The notes beneath the pieces were generated by a model. That model was given only the letters and a program-made list of their open reading frames with translations. It was not told where the DNA came from and did not search any database. From the NCBI GenBank assembly GCA_040394635.1, contig JBEBRW010000022.1:10905-74904 (forward strand): a stretch of DNA of 64,000 bases, given 5' to 3'. The stretch is from UBA5239 sp040394635 (GTDB taxonomy: Bacteria; Verrucomicrobiota; Lentisphaeria; Victivallales; Victivallaceae). Made by a program: the position numbers and the translations under genes. This document shows positions 37,001-52,000 of this stretch, in pieces. The first letter of the stretch is position 1; each line of letters begins with the position of its first letter.

Positions 37001-40000
37001 CGATCCTGACGGTTGGATTGTGTCCGATAAGCATAGCGTCGAAGTCCGTGGACAGGGTACGCTGAATATTGAGCACAATACCAGTATCGTGGTTACGATA
37101 TTGTCCGGCGGTGTGATGAATGTCAGTGGCGGAACATTCTATTCGTACGGTACCAAGATAGGCAACAGCGGTACAATTACGTTTACCGGGACTTCCACAG
37201 TCGGTGCCGGCGTCAGTATCCGGCAGAATACGAATGCTACGCTGGAAATTGGTGTGAGCAACAGCAGCGGCGGGGAGTTCACCGGCGGTTGGAAGACCTT
37301 TTCGGTGGAACAGGCCCAGCCGAACAACGGCAACAAGGTCATCTATAGCGCCAATGCGGAACAGCGGATTTATGCGACCGAGTATTCCAACCTGGTCCTG
37401 ACCGGTGGTTCCAATACCGCCCGTAAGATTTACAACGGTGACCTGACAACGGTTAACCTGACGTTCACCAACACCAGCGGCAGCTATTCCTCGCTGGCGA
37501 TCAACGGGGATATCAACCTGGTCAAGGACGCGGCGAACGCACCTCTTGGAGCTTTCGTGGCGGGGCAGGGAACGGTGATCTTCACCGGCGGCACCGCGAA
37601 TACTGGTCCCGCACAGAATATCAATGCCTTGAACGGTAATTATTACAATGTAATAGTGGAAGGTAAGAATGTTGTCCTGGCTGACAATGTTTTTGTTGAC
37701 AACAACCTGACCATTGCTTCCTCGACCGGTGTGCTGCATGCCGGAAACAAGACGCTGACCGTGGGCGGCAACTGGACCAATAACAATATTTTCGATGCCG
37801 GTACCGGTAAGGTGATATTCAATAAGAATGGGGCTGTGGAGCAGAAGATCGAAGGAACATTGGTTGGCAGCAGTGGCAGTACTTATGGAGCCTTCAATGA
37901 GCTGGAATTCAGCGGTACAGCCGTCAAGAGTGTCACCAGCGTTCTGCAGGCCAACAATATCACGGTGATGGCTTCTACCGAAGTCAAGGCATCTCAAAGC
38001 GTCGTGGCGAATACCTTAGATGCCAAAAACAATAGCAAAGTAACGATCAGCGGTGATGCGTATATCACCACTACCACACTTGGCAATACCGTCACATATG
38101 CAGTTATCGGCAATGTGACCGGCACGGCGCTGACCAGTGGTACTGGGACCAGTATTTCGGTTGGCGATGGTACCCATGTCAGCAATGTCACAATGACCGA
38201 TTTGACTTTCGGCGCTAACAACACAGTCAACATCACCGGAAAGGTGACTGTTGCGAATAACCTGAATGTTCTCAATGGTACTAGCGGCTTACTCAATGTT
38301 GACGGTGCAATCACTGTCACCAATGGCATGACAGTTGGTGCCGGTAATAAATTTACTGCCAACAATACTGTGAGGGTTGGAACTCTCACCGTAAACGGCG
38401 ATCTGTATCTGCCCTATTCACCGAATCCGATGACGCAGATTCTGACGATTACATCGGCAGCGCAGGTTGTGAATGGAACCGGAACGGTACATTACACCGG
38501 CGGCAACCAGTTGATTGCACCATTGCAGTATTACAATCTGCGGGCAACTGGAAGCGGAACCAAGTACGTGGGCACAAGCGGAACCGGTAATCTTTCGACC
38601 GTAAATGATTTCACGGTGGAAGGTTCGACCAATGTTATGGCCGGTAAGGTTAATGTGGGTCGGGATTTGGTTTTCAGCACCGGTACCTTGAGCTTGAACG
38701 GCGGCGGGACTAATATTCTTTCCGTGGGCCGGGAATTCAAGGCCGGTACCGGGACCGTGGTTTATAACGGCAGCAGCGTCCAGGAAATTGCCAACCTGGC
38801 GAAAAACGGCTATACCAATGCGTATTGGAACCTGGTGGCAACCGGCGGAAATAAGACTACCGGAGCCCTGGAATTCCAGAATGATTTCCGGATCGGCAAT
38901 GTAACGGTTACCGCGGTATCGGTCTCGGGCGTTGGAACAACAGGCAATAGAAGACTGATCTTCAAACAGGATGACCTTGCCACGGACAGTACCGGACGTC
39001 TGGAATTATCCGGCCAAGACGGGCTGACGAATATCCAGAGTATCGATGTGGGTAAGAGTACCATCGTGTATAACCGTCTCGGCGGGGACCAGACTGTGGC
39101 CACGGTGGATTATTGGAACCTGGAATTCATCGGTAGCGGTACCCGTACTGCGACCGGTAATGTCACTGTGCTCAACAGTCTGTATGTGCTGGCTTCGGTT
39201 GATGGCACGCCGGATGGCGACGGCAAAGATCTTATGATCACCGTCAAAATCAGCGGCGACCTGAATGTCAATACCTTGGGTACGGGTGCGGGAAATGTGG
39301 GCGTTGGTACTAATTTCACCACTTCGACCGGTGGAACCGCAGAGTTGTTTGTAACAGGAAATGCCGCGATCAATGGACAATTGCGTATTGTCGAGGGCGG
39401 TCACTTCAGTGGTAAGGATATAACTCTGGGCGGGTTGAATATGAATGGCTTCAGTCAGCTCAGTGTTCAGGGAAAATTGAATGTTGCCAGGGACAACGCT
39501 CGGATTAACGATGCTACCTCCACGGTGATTTATAATGGCACCGGAGCCAACGGGAATCAGGATATTACCGCCTTGAACTACCGGACCCTGGTTACGGCCG
39601 GTACCGGAGTCAAGACCTGGGCCAAGGATAGCGCTGGGGTGTATGGAAATATCCTGCAGCAGCTTATCATCAAGAATGACTCCACTTTCAAGACGGAAAC
39701 GTATATGCAGAGTGGCGGCAGCGGCGGCCAGAATCGGCTCGAGCATCTGACGATTGAAAACAATGGCAGATTGTATCTGGCCGGTGTCGATCCTGCCGGC
39801 AGTGGCAAGGCGATTGGTGCTATAGGTACTTTGATATTCGAAAAAGGCGCCATTATCACTTATGGCGGCAGTGCAGACCAGACCGTAGGCAACTGGGTGG
39901 ACACCAGCGATGCGAAAAATACCAACGCTGATCTGAAATTTGAATTTGCCGATTCCGGCAAAAAGACCTATAACGGTAATTTCTCGGTCGGAGAACTCCA

Positions 40001-43000
40001 TATCCTCGGCACCAGCGGCGTTGTCGGAGTCGTTACCGGGAACCTGACTGTTAACGGTATTTCCGGCGGTCCGGCAAAACTGACTTTCGTCGGGAACGGC
40101 GAGCTGCAGCTCGCCGGCAATCTGACCACGCCGGAAAATATGGATTTGACCTTCGATGCCGGTAGCGGTACCATGCATTACAACAGCGACACTGCCTGGC
40201 AGGTCGTGAATAACCTCATTTATCACAATCTGAAGATTTCCAATGCCAACAAGCTGCTTGCCAATAACAAGTTTACGACGGTGTCAAATGAGTTCATATT
40301 TGCGAATCATGCTTCGTTGTTGATTCAGGGAAAGGACCTCTCGATCAACACGGTTATCGGCGACAGCGGCCGCGACAATCAGTATTTCATTTTTAACGAT
40401 ACGACATTAAACAGCGGCGGAAGATTGACTTTCTCGCTTGCCAACAATGCGGATCGGACGATTATCGGCGGCAGCGGCAACCAGGCCTCGAGCTACTGGA
40501 ATAATATGTGGTTCAAGAATGAATCCGGCAGCACTGCTCAGGTTTACCTGAATGTGGGCAAACTGGGGACTCCTCCGGATGGTTGGGGATTGAATCCCGA
40601 AACGTTCATCAAGCAGTCGTTCAACCTTAGTGGCATTCCTTATTGGGACTTCTCGTTTAACGTGACCGATACGAATGCGGCCGGCGCCAACTACAGCGAT
40701 TACTTCAAGGCCATGTACTATGACTGGTACAGAATGTCTGGCTGGTATGCGGTTGAGGACTACATGGAAATTTGGAGCTCGGGCACCTACCGGGTCGGAA
40801 CCGTCGATATCAAAAATCTTCTGAAACCCGGCGATGAACCGTTGATCGTGACCAATACCAACGATTACAGTTATTATATCGATCCGGCTACTGGATCCAT
40901 GGACAGCCGAATCGGCACGTTGCGGTTTGCCATCGAATATTCCAATATTACGAACGGGCTGCAGAAGGTCACTTTTGCTACGGACTTCGATCTGAATGTT
41001 GACAATATAAATCCGGGGAATACGATCTACCTGGAAGGTACCGGCTTGAAAATTACCGATGACCTGGTAATCGAAGGTCCCGGTTTCGAGCGGGTTACCA
41101 TCAGCGGCGCCCATCTTCTGGATGGTTCACGGTTGATTACGATTGTGGAGAATGTCGGAGTTGAACTCGACGGTTTGACGCTTTCGGACAACTACGGCGG
41201 TGGCATCCTGAACTACGGCAGCCTGGTTATGGATGACGTCGTCATTCAGCGCATGGGATATGTGACCATCGGCAGCCAGATGTACACTAATGATTATCTG
41301 TCCGGTTCGGGTCTCTATAATGCAGCGGGCGCTTCGGTTTACGGAAATAAAGTCCGCTTCTACGAGAATTATGGTGCTGCAGGGGTCGCAATCTTCAACG
41401 AAAGCGGTTATGCAAATCCGAATTATGTACCGGCGAGCGGCAATACTCCTGCTGTTGGTACCCCGTATATCGCAGGCGGTGCAGCCAAGTTCGAAAACCT
41501 GGTAGTGGAAAACAATTACAGCAGTTATATCAATGGTGAGGCCTACGGTGCCATTTTCAATGGTATCAAGGCAAGTATGACGATTATGAACGCCAGCATC
41601 AGCCAAAACGATGACATTGGCATTGTCAACGGCGGGAGTTTCTACGGATATAACATGACCATCTTCGGAAACTCTGACTATGGTTTCCATAACGGGCTCT
41701 CCTATGTTGATGATCCGGATCAGGTGGTCCATGGCGATGCTTATGTTGAAAACTCGACCGTTGCGTACAACTGGAGAAGTTGGAGCGGCAAAACTGTAAT
41801 TGTGCAGAATACGATCTGGCAGGAAGATGATGGTATCAATGCTCGACTGGATGATTACCGGACCGGCGCGACTGTTGCCATGGTAGATGTCTTCGGCAAC
41901 GCCGCTGACATCGATTTCGGCGATCACGGCGGCTGGGTCAGTACCCTTGCGTTTCGCAGCGATATCACCGCGGCGACTCTGGCGAAACTGGCCAGCAGTA
42001 CCGACGGTGCGACCAAGTTCGACGCCCGCGGTTATCTGGTGAATGGCAGCCGTGATTACGGCGCCTATGAGTACAATGCCTATGTGGCGTTCAACCAGAC
42101 CCGCCCGGAAGAAAACCAGAACTTCTATACGAACATTGATGATGCGATCAAGGCGGCACGCGCCGGGGAAGTGATCGAACTGGTGAACAGCAGGATCCTG
42201 ATCGATGGCGAAATCGTGATCAATAAGGACCTGATGATCGTCGGCCATGGCGAAGGCAACACGGTGCTCGATAATATCGGCAACGGCCGGATCTTCCGGA
42301 TTGACAACAATGATCCGGACTCCCAGATCATGGTCGGCCTGCAGGGAATGAGTCTGATCGGCAATGCCTCCATAACCGTTACCGCCAATGGCGGCGGCGG
42401 GCTGATCTACAACAACGGCGAAAACCTGGTGCTCAACCAGATGACCCTGAAATACGGTAATGCGTCGAACGGCGGTGCTTTGTACAACAACGGCGGTAAT
42501 GTGGTAATTATCCAATCCACGTTCTTCGGCAATAAAGCCACCCAGAACGGCGGCGCCATTTACAACGCCGGTGCCGGTATGATCGATATGACCACGACTA
42601 CGATATCCAACAACGAGGCCAAGGTCAACGGCGGCGGTATTTACAGCGCCAACAACGGTATCCTGACGATCGACAGCAGCACGGTGGACTACAATACGGC
42701 CGGCGGCAACGGCGGCGGGTTGTATCTGGACTTCAACCGGTTCACGGCTACGAATCTCACGGTGGCGTACAACCAGAGCACAAGCACGACCAACGGGCTC
42801 GGCTCCGGTATCTACGGCAGCGGCGACTGGGTGCTCACCAACGTGACCGTGGCGTACAACTACACCGACACGATCGGTGGCGCCGGGTTGTATTTCACCT
42901 CGGGAGCATTCAATATGTCGAACGGATTGTTTGCTTACAACTACTTCACGTATAACAATGTTGATTATTCGAGGAGCTTGTATTTTGACGGCAGTATTCC

Positions 43001-46000
43001 GGAAGAAAATATTCTGATTTATGATTCGCTGACCAGTGAATCCGGAATCGGATATAGTATTTTTGGCAGTGGCAAGTTGAAGGATAATGGCGGCTGGGTC
43101 AGAACCTTGGCTATATCATCGGATTTTTCCTACGATTCCGAGAGCCGGGGCAATAAGTCGGGAGCACCCGAGTCCGATGCCCGTGGTTACCTCGTAGGCA
43201 GCACGATCTACAGGGGTGCGTATCAATATCATGGGCTGCTTGGCAGGCTCACTTACCGTGAGAATGGCGCGTCTACCGATACAGTGGTCGATATTTATGA
43301 TCTCTCGCAGGTCAGTATCTCTTTGAATTCGGCTACGGTTATCAGCGATGCGGTATTGCAGCTGGTTAATTCCCGGATTCTGGTCCATGATATCGATTTC
43401 GGCATGTGGACCAATAATCCGGCCGATGGGCATAAGTATGCCAGTCAGAATATTATCGTTTATGGCCATGCCGAGGGCGGTACGGTGATCAGTGCCGGCA
43501 AGATGGGCGCGCTCTTTACCGTCAGCAGCAATTTCTATCAGGCCTCCGGGTCAACTTCAAACACCGGCGTATTCGGAACCCTTACTTTTGACCGGGTTAC
43601 GTTGAGAGATGGTATTTCGTGGAATGGACCGGTGATGTCTTATAAGTATATCGATACTCGGACGGTCAAAGAAGCGACCGGCAGTGTAGTTTTCAAGGAT
43701 TCGCAACTGTTGAACAACGTGGCATTTGGCAATGGTGGTGCGATCTATCTGGGAACCAGAGCCTCGACGATAGCCGGGATTTCGGTTCAGATCAATACTT
43801 CGACCATCGCCAACAATATTGCCCTGGGCAGTGGCGGAGCCATTTATGCTGCGCAGGCAGTGACGATCAATACTTCGACCATCGCCTACAATACTGCTCT
43901 TGGCAACGGTGGTGCGATCGCCATCGTCGAAGGCGCCGGCGATACGAAGGGATCTGCGGTGATCAGCAATTCGACCATCAGTTTCAACACAGCCAATAGC
44001 CTTGGCGGCGGTATTTATAACGATAATGCGCTGACCATGAATGGTACCATTCTCGGGAAGAACCGTTCGACGGAAACGCCTTACTCCAACACTTATTACG
44101 GCTGGGACTATCATGCGACAAGCCGCCAGGGCGTTACGGTCAATAACGGACGCGACAATATCGTCGAGCATCAGAATGGCTACAGGACCGCACTGGATAC
44201 GCAGGGAAATGCCCAATATTTTGCCCTGTTGAGCACTGAGAAGTCCGGCGGTGAAGTTGTTAACTACTTCTCGGTCACCGATCTTTACCAGACCGGTTAT
44301 GTGGCGGACAACGGCGGCTGGGGCGGAACGATTGAGCTTTCGCGTAACAGTTATGCCAAGAACAAGCTTGGTCAGTCCGGAACCGACCAGCGCGGTTACG
44401 GCTATAACGAAGTTCGTGATATCGGTGCGTTCGAAGGCGGCGGTACGTTTGCCAGTGTTGTCGTCAATGGCGCAACCAGGTATTTCAGCAACCTGCAGGC
44501 GGCGATCAATGCCGCGGGCAATGGCGGTACGGTGACGGTCAGTGCAGTCCGTATCAAGGCGCATGACATCAACATTACCCAGAATGTGACGGTGAAGGTG
44601 GATGCCGACGCCGGGTCCGCACGGGTCCGCGGCAAGCAGTTGTTCATCGATGCCGGTCATTTCGGCCGCGTGTTCAGCAATGCCAGCAGCAAGACCTTTA
44701 CGCTGTACGACACCTATATGTACAACGGGGTCAGCATGGCGGCCAGCGGCAGTTCCGGCATGATCTCCGGCGGCAACGGCGGTTTGATCTTCAACAACGG
44801 AACCATGAACCTGGTCAATGTCAGCGGCACAAATTCGTTTGCCCAGACTTCCGGCGGAGCCATCTACAGCACGGGCAGTCTGACGATTTCCGCCAATGGC
44901 GACCGTGCGTTGCTCAATACGACCTTTGAGAACAACAATGCGGGCTTCTCGGGCGGTGCAATCTACGCGGCCGGAAGCCTGGTCCTGAAGGGGTTGGCTT
45001 CCCGTGAAGCTCCGAGTTCGGGGCAGGCCCTGTATTTCCGTTACAACCGGGCGGAAAACGGCGGCGCGATCTATCTGGAAGGTGCTTCCCTTGACGCCGC
45101 GGACGTTTACATGATCGGCAATATGTCCTCCCGCGACGGCGGCGCACTTTATGTCAAGGCTTCGGGGGACAACAGTATCAAGTTTGATAAGAGTACGCTG
45201 ACCTACAACGGCGCCATGAATAACGGCGGTGCGATTTATCAGGCGGGCGGCACTCTGTACATTGGCGATTCTTTCCTCGATGAGAACATGGCTTTCGTCA
45301 GTGGCGGCGCACTTTATGGTGACAGCATTCTGAGCACCTCGCTGGTGACCAGAAGTACCGATGGCGAACATGATCTGAAACGTTATACCCGTTTCCTCAA
45401 CAACCATGCGATGTCGGGCAACGGCGGTGCGGTCTACCTGCTCAACCCGACGATTGTGGATATCTACGCTGAGAAGTTGCCGGAATCGATCTATTTCGAG
45501 TCAAATTATTCCTATCAAGGTAACGGCGGAGCCATCTACATCAATGGCGATGCCACCCGTACCACGGTAGCGATCCATGATCAGGGCGACTTCAAGGACA
45601 ACCATGCGGTTAATGGTGGCGCGCTGTATATCGAAAATGTCAAACGGGTCGACATCTATCAGAACGTCGAGTTCTATGACAATAACACCTACCGGGATAC
45701 CTGGCAGTATTACCCTGAAGGTTCCGGTGGTGCGATTTACCTGAGCAGTGTGGGTGAGTTCCATATCAATGCATATGATATCGATCCCACCACCAAGCCC
45801 GGCAATGTGAGCATCTACCGCAACGACGCCGGTGAGCAGGGCGGCGGTATCTATGCGAAAAATGTCGGCGTTATCGCGATCCGCGACCTTGAGCTTGGCA
45901 ACAACACGACCCGTTACGGCGAAGGCGGCGGTATCTATGTCGAAGGCAATACCACTGCCATATCGATTATTGATGCCGATATCTATGCCAACTATACCGG

Positions 46001-49000
46001 GGCTACTTCAAGCGGAATCGTGGACCGTACCATTGTTGGCGGCGCGCTTTATGTCAAGGCGGTAAATGCCGTGATCAACATCAGCAACTCCGGTTTCGAT
46101 GCCAACAGCGCGGGCAACGGCAGCGCGATCTATATCGATCAGGCCAAGTCCATGGAGATCGTCAGTACCTCCTTCGGCAACCAGCTCGGCAATGCGATAT
46201 ACGTCAACAGCCTGAGCAATGGACTGATCCTGAACTTCGTCACCTTCGGCTACAACAATGCCAAAAACTATACTGCCAGTACCGCTTCGGCGCTGCACTA
46301 TGTCAGCGGTAGCCTGATTGTGTCGAACAGCATCTTCTATGAAGAATTCGGCTCGACTCCGGTATTCCTGGAAAATGGTGTGAACGTGGTGAAGAGCAAC
46401 AACAATATCTTCTACCGCAGTGAATATTATAAGCTGAACAACTCCGGTTCCCTGTTCGGGGCAGTCAATGGCACGATAGAAGCTTACCGCTGGAACGAAG
46501 CCAGTGGCGAAAGCGCCTTTGTGCGCGATGCCAACGGCAATATCATCGGCAAGAATAGTACCGGTACCGATGCATTCATCAAGGATAATCTGTACCTCAG
46601 CAATGATATGGCTTACCATGGCAACCTGCTGAGCCGTTCGCTGGCGATCGAAGCCCGTGACAGTATTGCGATTCACTACATCTATAGGGGTGTCGAAACC
46701 GCCGCCGGCAGCGCCGATGTGGCCGTCCATTACGACCAGCGCGGCAACCTGCGTACCGGTATTTCGGTGATCGAAACCTTCTTCTACTATGAAAATGGCA
46801 AGATGTATGTGGTTACCCGCAACAGCCAGCAGCTCGGCTTTGCCAGCCAGACGGAATATACCGGCAGTGATCCGATCGAAGGATACAGCGGCGTAGTCTA
46901 TCGCAAAGATGCAAACGGCTGGTATGTTGAATTCGAAGGCGCCTACGCCGGCCATCTGGTTGGAGCTCAGCAGCTCGCCAGCGTGGAAGTGAAGGTTCAT
47001 TATGAATTCTACCGCCCGAATTCGGCATATGCCAGCGGCTGGGAGAAAGTCACCGTCAGAGACGGCGAACCGGTGGAGTACACCGAAGCCTCGATTTCCG
47101 ATATCAACAAGGTTGGTGCGATCACGGTCAGCATCGGTGCGTTTGAGGCGAACTTCTACATGGTGGTCACCACCAATGAAGACGACAGGCTCAATCCGGA
47201 ATGGTACATCAAGCCGGAAGGCAGCACCTGGCACGACCTTGATGCGGCCCTGACCGGTACCTGGGGCGATCCTGTCGGCGTCACCTTGCGCGAAGCGATC
47301 TACTGGATCGATAATTACTCCATTGTAAACCGGGATTATCTCAATGCCGATGGCAAGACGCTTTATGACGCCAATGGAAATCCGCTGTGGGATTCGACCA
47401 ACTCCAGCAACCGTTTCATCATCGACGGCAACCGTTACATCAAATTCACTGACGATGTCGTTTACGGTGGCAGGAATGTATTCACCATCACCGAGGGGAC
47501 TAGCGGTAGTTTCGAGATCAACCACAAGGATATCACGATCGGTATGGTCAATGGCCTTTTCGGTTGGGAAGAATTCAAAGCTGATAATACCTTCCAGTCG
47601 CAGGAAAGCGAATACCGGATCACCATCAACGGCAGCAATGAAACCCGTCTGTTCACGGTTTCGACCCGCTATGACACGCACCGGGATAATGTTGACAAGC
47701 ATTTGTGGATATCGAATTTGACCCTGAACAACATCACGTTGACGAATGGTTATACGGATGCCACAATCAAGCTTCATAATGATGGAACCGGTGGCAAAGG
47801 CGGCGCGATTTACAACTATGGTGTCGTGACGTTGAACAACGTGCTGATCAAGGACTCCGTGGCGTCCAATAAGGCGGATACTGCTGGAGCCAGCAGCTAT
47901 ACCGGTATGGGCGGTGCGATTTACAACGCTTATGTTGTAGATTACGAGACCGGAATGACAATGCGCGGCGAACTTTACATGTATGATAGCACCATCGAGA
48001 ACAACACCGCCAGAGCTACCGACCATGAGGCCAAAACAACCACTGCCGGTCAGGGAGGCGGAATCTACAACGCGGGTATCATGGAAATCTACCGTTCCGC
48101 CATTATCGGCAATACTGCTGAAGGTTTCGGATTGGTGAAGACGGAATCCCGTTATAAAGCCGATGACTTCTCTACTGGTTTGGGCGGCGGTTTGTATCTG
48201 ATAGCCGGTTCCGCAAAAATCGTGGCGTCGACTATTACTCAGAATAATCAGATGATGAACGGTACCGGTCCCGGAAATGTCATCAACAGCCAGACCGGAG
48301 TCGCATTCCGTATGGACGGAGGTTCGCTGGTATTGGATGGTAATACGATTGCATATAACCATGTGACCAAATATGAGAGTGGCGGTTCAAGCTATGCCAT
48401 TTCGATTTTGGGCGGGTCCAATGTCTCGATGACCAACAATATCATTGCCGAGAACTTGACTGAAGGTTCGGCTCCGCAGCGGAAGGACCTTTATTCCAGC
48501 GTTAATATTCATGGCGGTAATAATATCATCGGCTGGCGGGACGGCGGCAGGTTCATCTTCGATCCCGGCTACGACGGCAACATCGTCGGGGATATCGGTA
48601 CCGGTCTGGTTGACAAGTTGTTCATGGCGAGCGAGGACAACCTCAAGTACAACGGCGGCATGACACGCAATTACCGCATTGGCGCGGGCAGCGTGGCGAT
48701 TAATGGCGCCAGGTATGCCGATGGTTCGTTTGACCAGAGAAACCTCACGGCCGGTAAACAGCAGAATCGCAATACCATCGGTGCCTACGAACTGCTGACT
48801 TATGTCGAGACCGAAAGTTCCCAGGTTGACCAGGCGCTCACCAGCACCGGTATCACCTACGACTACGGTTTCTTCATGGATGACAACGGCGTCGTGCAGC
48901 AGGGCCGCTTCGGCTGGAATCACAACCTGCGCAATGCGCTGTATCTGGCCGACGAAGGCGCGACTGTCGAAATCAAGATCATCGAAGGCAGCGAAGTCTT

Positions 49001-52000
49001 TAAGCTGGCGGAAGGCGCCGGAGCACTCCAGGTCTTCAACAGCGTCAGGGTTACGGCTTACGATCCTAACGGTGGAGATCTGCGCCTGACGATCGACGCC
49101 AGCGACGGTAACGGAGCCGGACAGGCTTCCCGCGCGTTCATCATCGACGACGCCGATGCCGACGTACCGTCCTCCGTGGTCATCAATGCCACGCTGGAAG
49201 GGTTCAATATCGTCAACACCGCGGCCGACGGCGACGGCGGTGCGATCATGGTGGTCGGCAACCTGACGCTGATCGATATGAGCATCAGCAACAGCACCGC
49301 CACCGGCAACGGCGGCGCAGTCTTCACCACCGGCAAGCTGACGGTCAACAATGTGAGCATTGAGGATGTCAGCGCGGAAGGCAACGGCGGCGCGATTTAC
49401 ATCAACGCCGGCGAACTGAACGCCAATAAGCTGACCATCACCAATGCCAGCGCGGCCAATGGCGGCGGCATCTATATGAACAACAGCGTCGGGGTGGTGA
49501 TCACCAACTCCCTGATCCAGGGCGCGATTGCCACCACCGGCAACGGCGGCGCGCTGTTCATAGCCGGCGGCCAGGCAAATATTAGCGGCACGTCGTTCAT
49601 CAACAATACCGCGGCCGCTGACGGCGGCAGCATCTACTTCAGAGGCAACAGTCTCTCGCTTGACGGGGTGGCCATCGGCAATACTCCGGGCAATGAAGCC
49701 CTTGTCAACGCCAATCGCGGCGGCGGCGTCTTCATGGTTTCCGGTAACCTCAATATGCTCAATACCACCATCGCGAACAACAACGCCGCGACCAAGGGCG
49801 GCGGTATCTACTTCGCCACGATCAATGGTACGATCAATATGAACTTCTCGACCATTGCGAACAACACGGCGAAGGATGTGAACAGCGGCGGCGGTATCTA
49901 CACCGAGTATTACACCAACTTCAACGTTACCAACTCCATTATCGTCGGTAACTGGAGCGGCAACAACAGAAACGAAATTCAGGCCAACTCCAATTACAGC
50001 CTGAGCACCTTCTCGCGGAACGTAATCGGGATTACCAACCTGAACGGCATCAATCCGGACAATAACTATGTCATGGATCTCAGCAGCGATTACAGCTGGC
50101 TCGACGGTTATATGACTGCCTTCAAGGGTACTTGGGTGGTGATGATGGGCGATGACAGTCCTGCGAAGGGTTTCGTGCCCAACTCCGGCGATGTCGAATA
50201 CGACCAGGCCGGACAGGGCCGTCCGCGCCAGGGAGCTACCGCCGGTGCTTACGAAATGACCCCGACTCCGGTTTATTCCGACGTTTACAAATTCGTCGGC
50301 GATGAAAGTGATCATGGCAAGGACAATATTTATATCGCTACGCAGTGGCAGAAATATGACAGTGTCAATGATAAATGGATTACTGTTGACAGCATTGATT
50401 TCAGTGGCTCAGGTAAGATCTTTATCTTCGACACCAATTATACGATCAAGGAAAACTGGACCGTTGGTGAAAACAACAAGGTCGTGTTGAACTGGGATGG
50501 TGCGACCAAAGACGTGACCGTGACTGTCAGCAATAGTAGCGTGACAGCTCAGTTCGAGGTTAATGGTACTTCGACTCTGGTTCTCAGTGTGGCCACCACG
50601 AATGTGGCGCTGCTGTCGATGTCGGCCGGTTCGACCGTCATGTATACGGCAGATGAGAAACAGACCGTCCTGGCGGCCAAGAATGGCTCGGCCTACGGCA
50701 CACTCGTTCTGAAGGGCGGTGCCAAAATCACCGAAGACAGCAATACCAAGGGTATCACTGTCCGCAATGAGCTTCAACTCAATAACGCGTCCTTGACGGT
50801 GGTCAACGGCAGCCTGACCGTGAACGGCAATCTCAGCAGCAATGGCGGCAGCCTCGATGTTAAGAACGGCAGCATTACTGCCCAGCGCATTACTGACAGT
50901 AAGGTTACGTTCGGCAATGTGAGCGCAAGCAGCAATGTTACGCTGAACGGCAGCGGTACTGATTTTGTGGTCAATGGCAGCGTGAAAGCTACCGGTGGTG
51001 ATATTGCTATCAACGGCAAGAGTGTTACGGTCGGCAGCGGTGTGACCGCCGGTGGCGCTGTCACCATGACCGGCACCAACGGTATCGCAGTCAATGCAGG
51101 CGGCGTGAATGCGGGTGGTAATATTGCCCTTACCGGTAACGGCATCAGCGTCGTCGGCAACGTCAAGTCGACCGGCGGCTCGGTGGACGTCAATGCCGGC
51201 AGTGGTGATGTGAGATTGACCAACGGCAGTATTTATGGAAGCAGTGCTGCGAAGATTACCGGCTCCAGCCTGATATTGAATAATTATGCGGTAGGCTCTG
51301 CCAGCACCGGTTCGAATCTGAATATTGCAAATTCGATTAATGCCGTTGGCGGCAAGAGCACCATCTACGATTTCACCGGCAATGGTATCAAAGACAATCG
51401 TGGTCCTTCGGTCTCGATCAGCAATGATGCGATCTTGACTTACAACGTCGGCAATACTGATGCCTCGCTCGGGATGGACAATAACAGCATGTTCAACCTG
51501 ATGGCGATTGACAATGATTTCGGTACTTTTAATGTGGTAACCACCGGTACCGGCGATATCTACATGAATGAGTTGAAGGGCGAGACCCTGAACGCTGCCA
51601 GGTTCAACGGCGGCCTCGGCATCGACGGGTACAATGTCAGGGTTGTCGGTGAAAATGACTTTGCCAACAGCAATATCAACCTGTCCATTAATGCCCGCAA
51701 CTGGTTTGAGCTCGGAAATCAATTCATCGTCGAAAATGATCTGGAGATCAATAAAGTCAAGATCGTCGACAGTGGCGCCGCGCTTATATCGAAGTCCGGC
51801 AGCGTAAAAGTTACAGAATCCGTCGTTTCGGAGAACAGCAATTATGACTTCACCATCACGGCGGCTACTGATGCTCAGCTCGGTTCCGTCAGCAACATTC
51901 GTGATCTGACGGTTACTGCCGGCAATAACATTGTGCTGAAGAACAATCAGGGTGAAGCTCTGGTGATCGATGTCGGCGGCAATGCCAAGTTCGACAGCGG

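Noticed and set aside
46008..48362. 784-residue minus-strand frame, and many other long frames (up to ~640 residues), opposite the giant gene
   Set aside because: All are in the same codon-phase relation to the giant frame, rich in I/V/R/G/D, with no family motif or initiation signal; a by-product of repetitive GGC/GAC/ATC codons.
31000..50000. Repeated GGCGGTGCGATTTAC-like stretches considered as a CRISPR array or satellite
   Set aside because: They encode the GGAIY motif in frame at irregular spacing with synonymous variation; protein repeats, not a DNA array.
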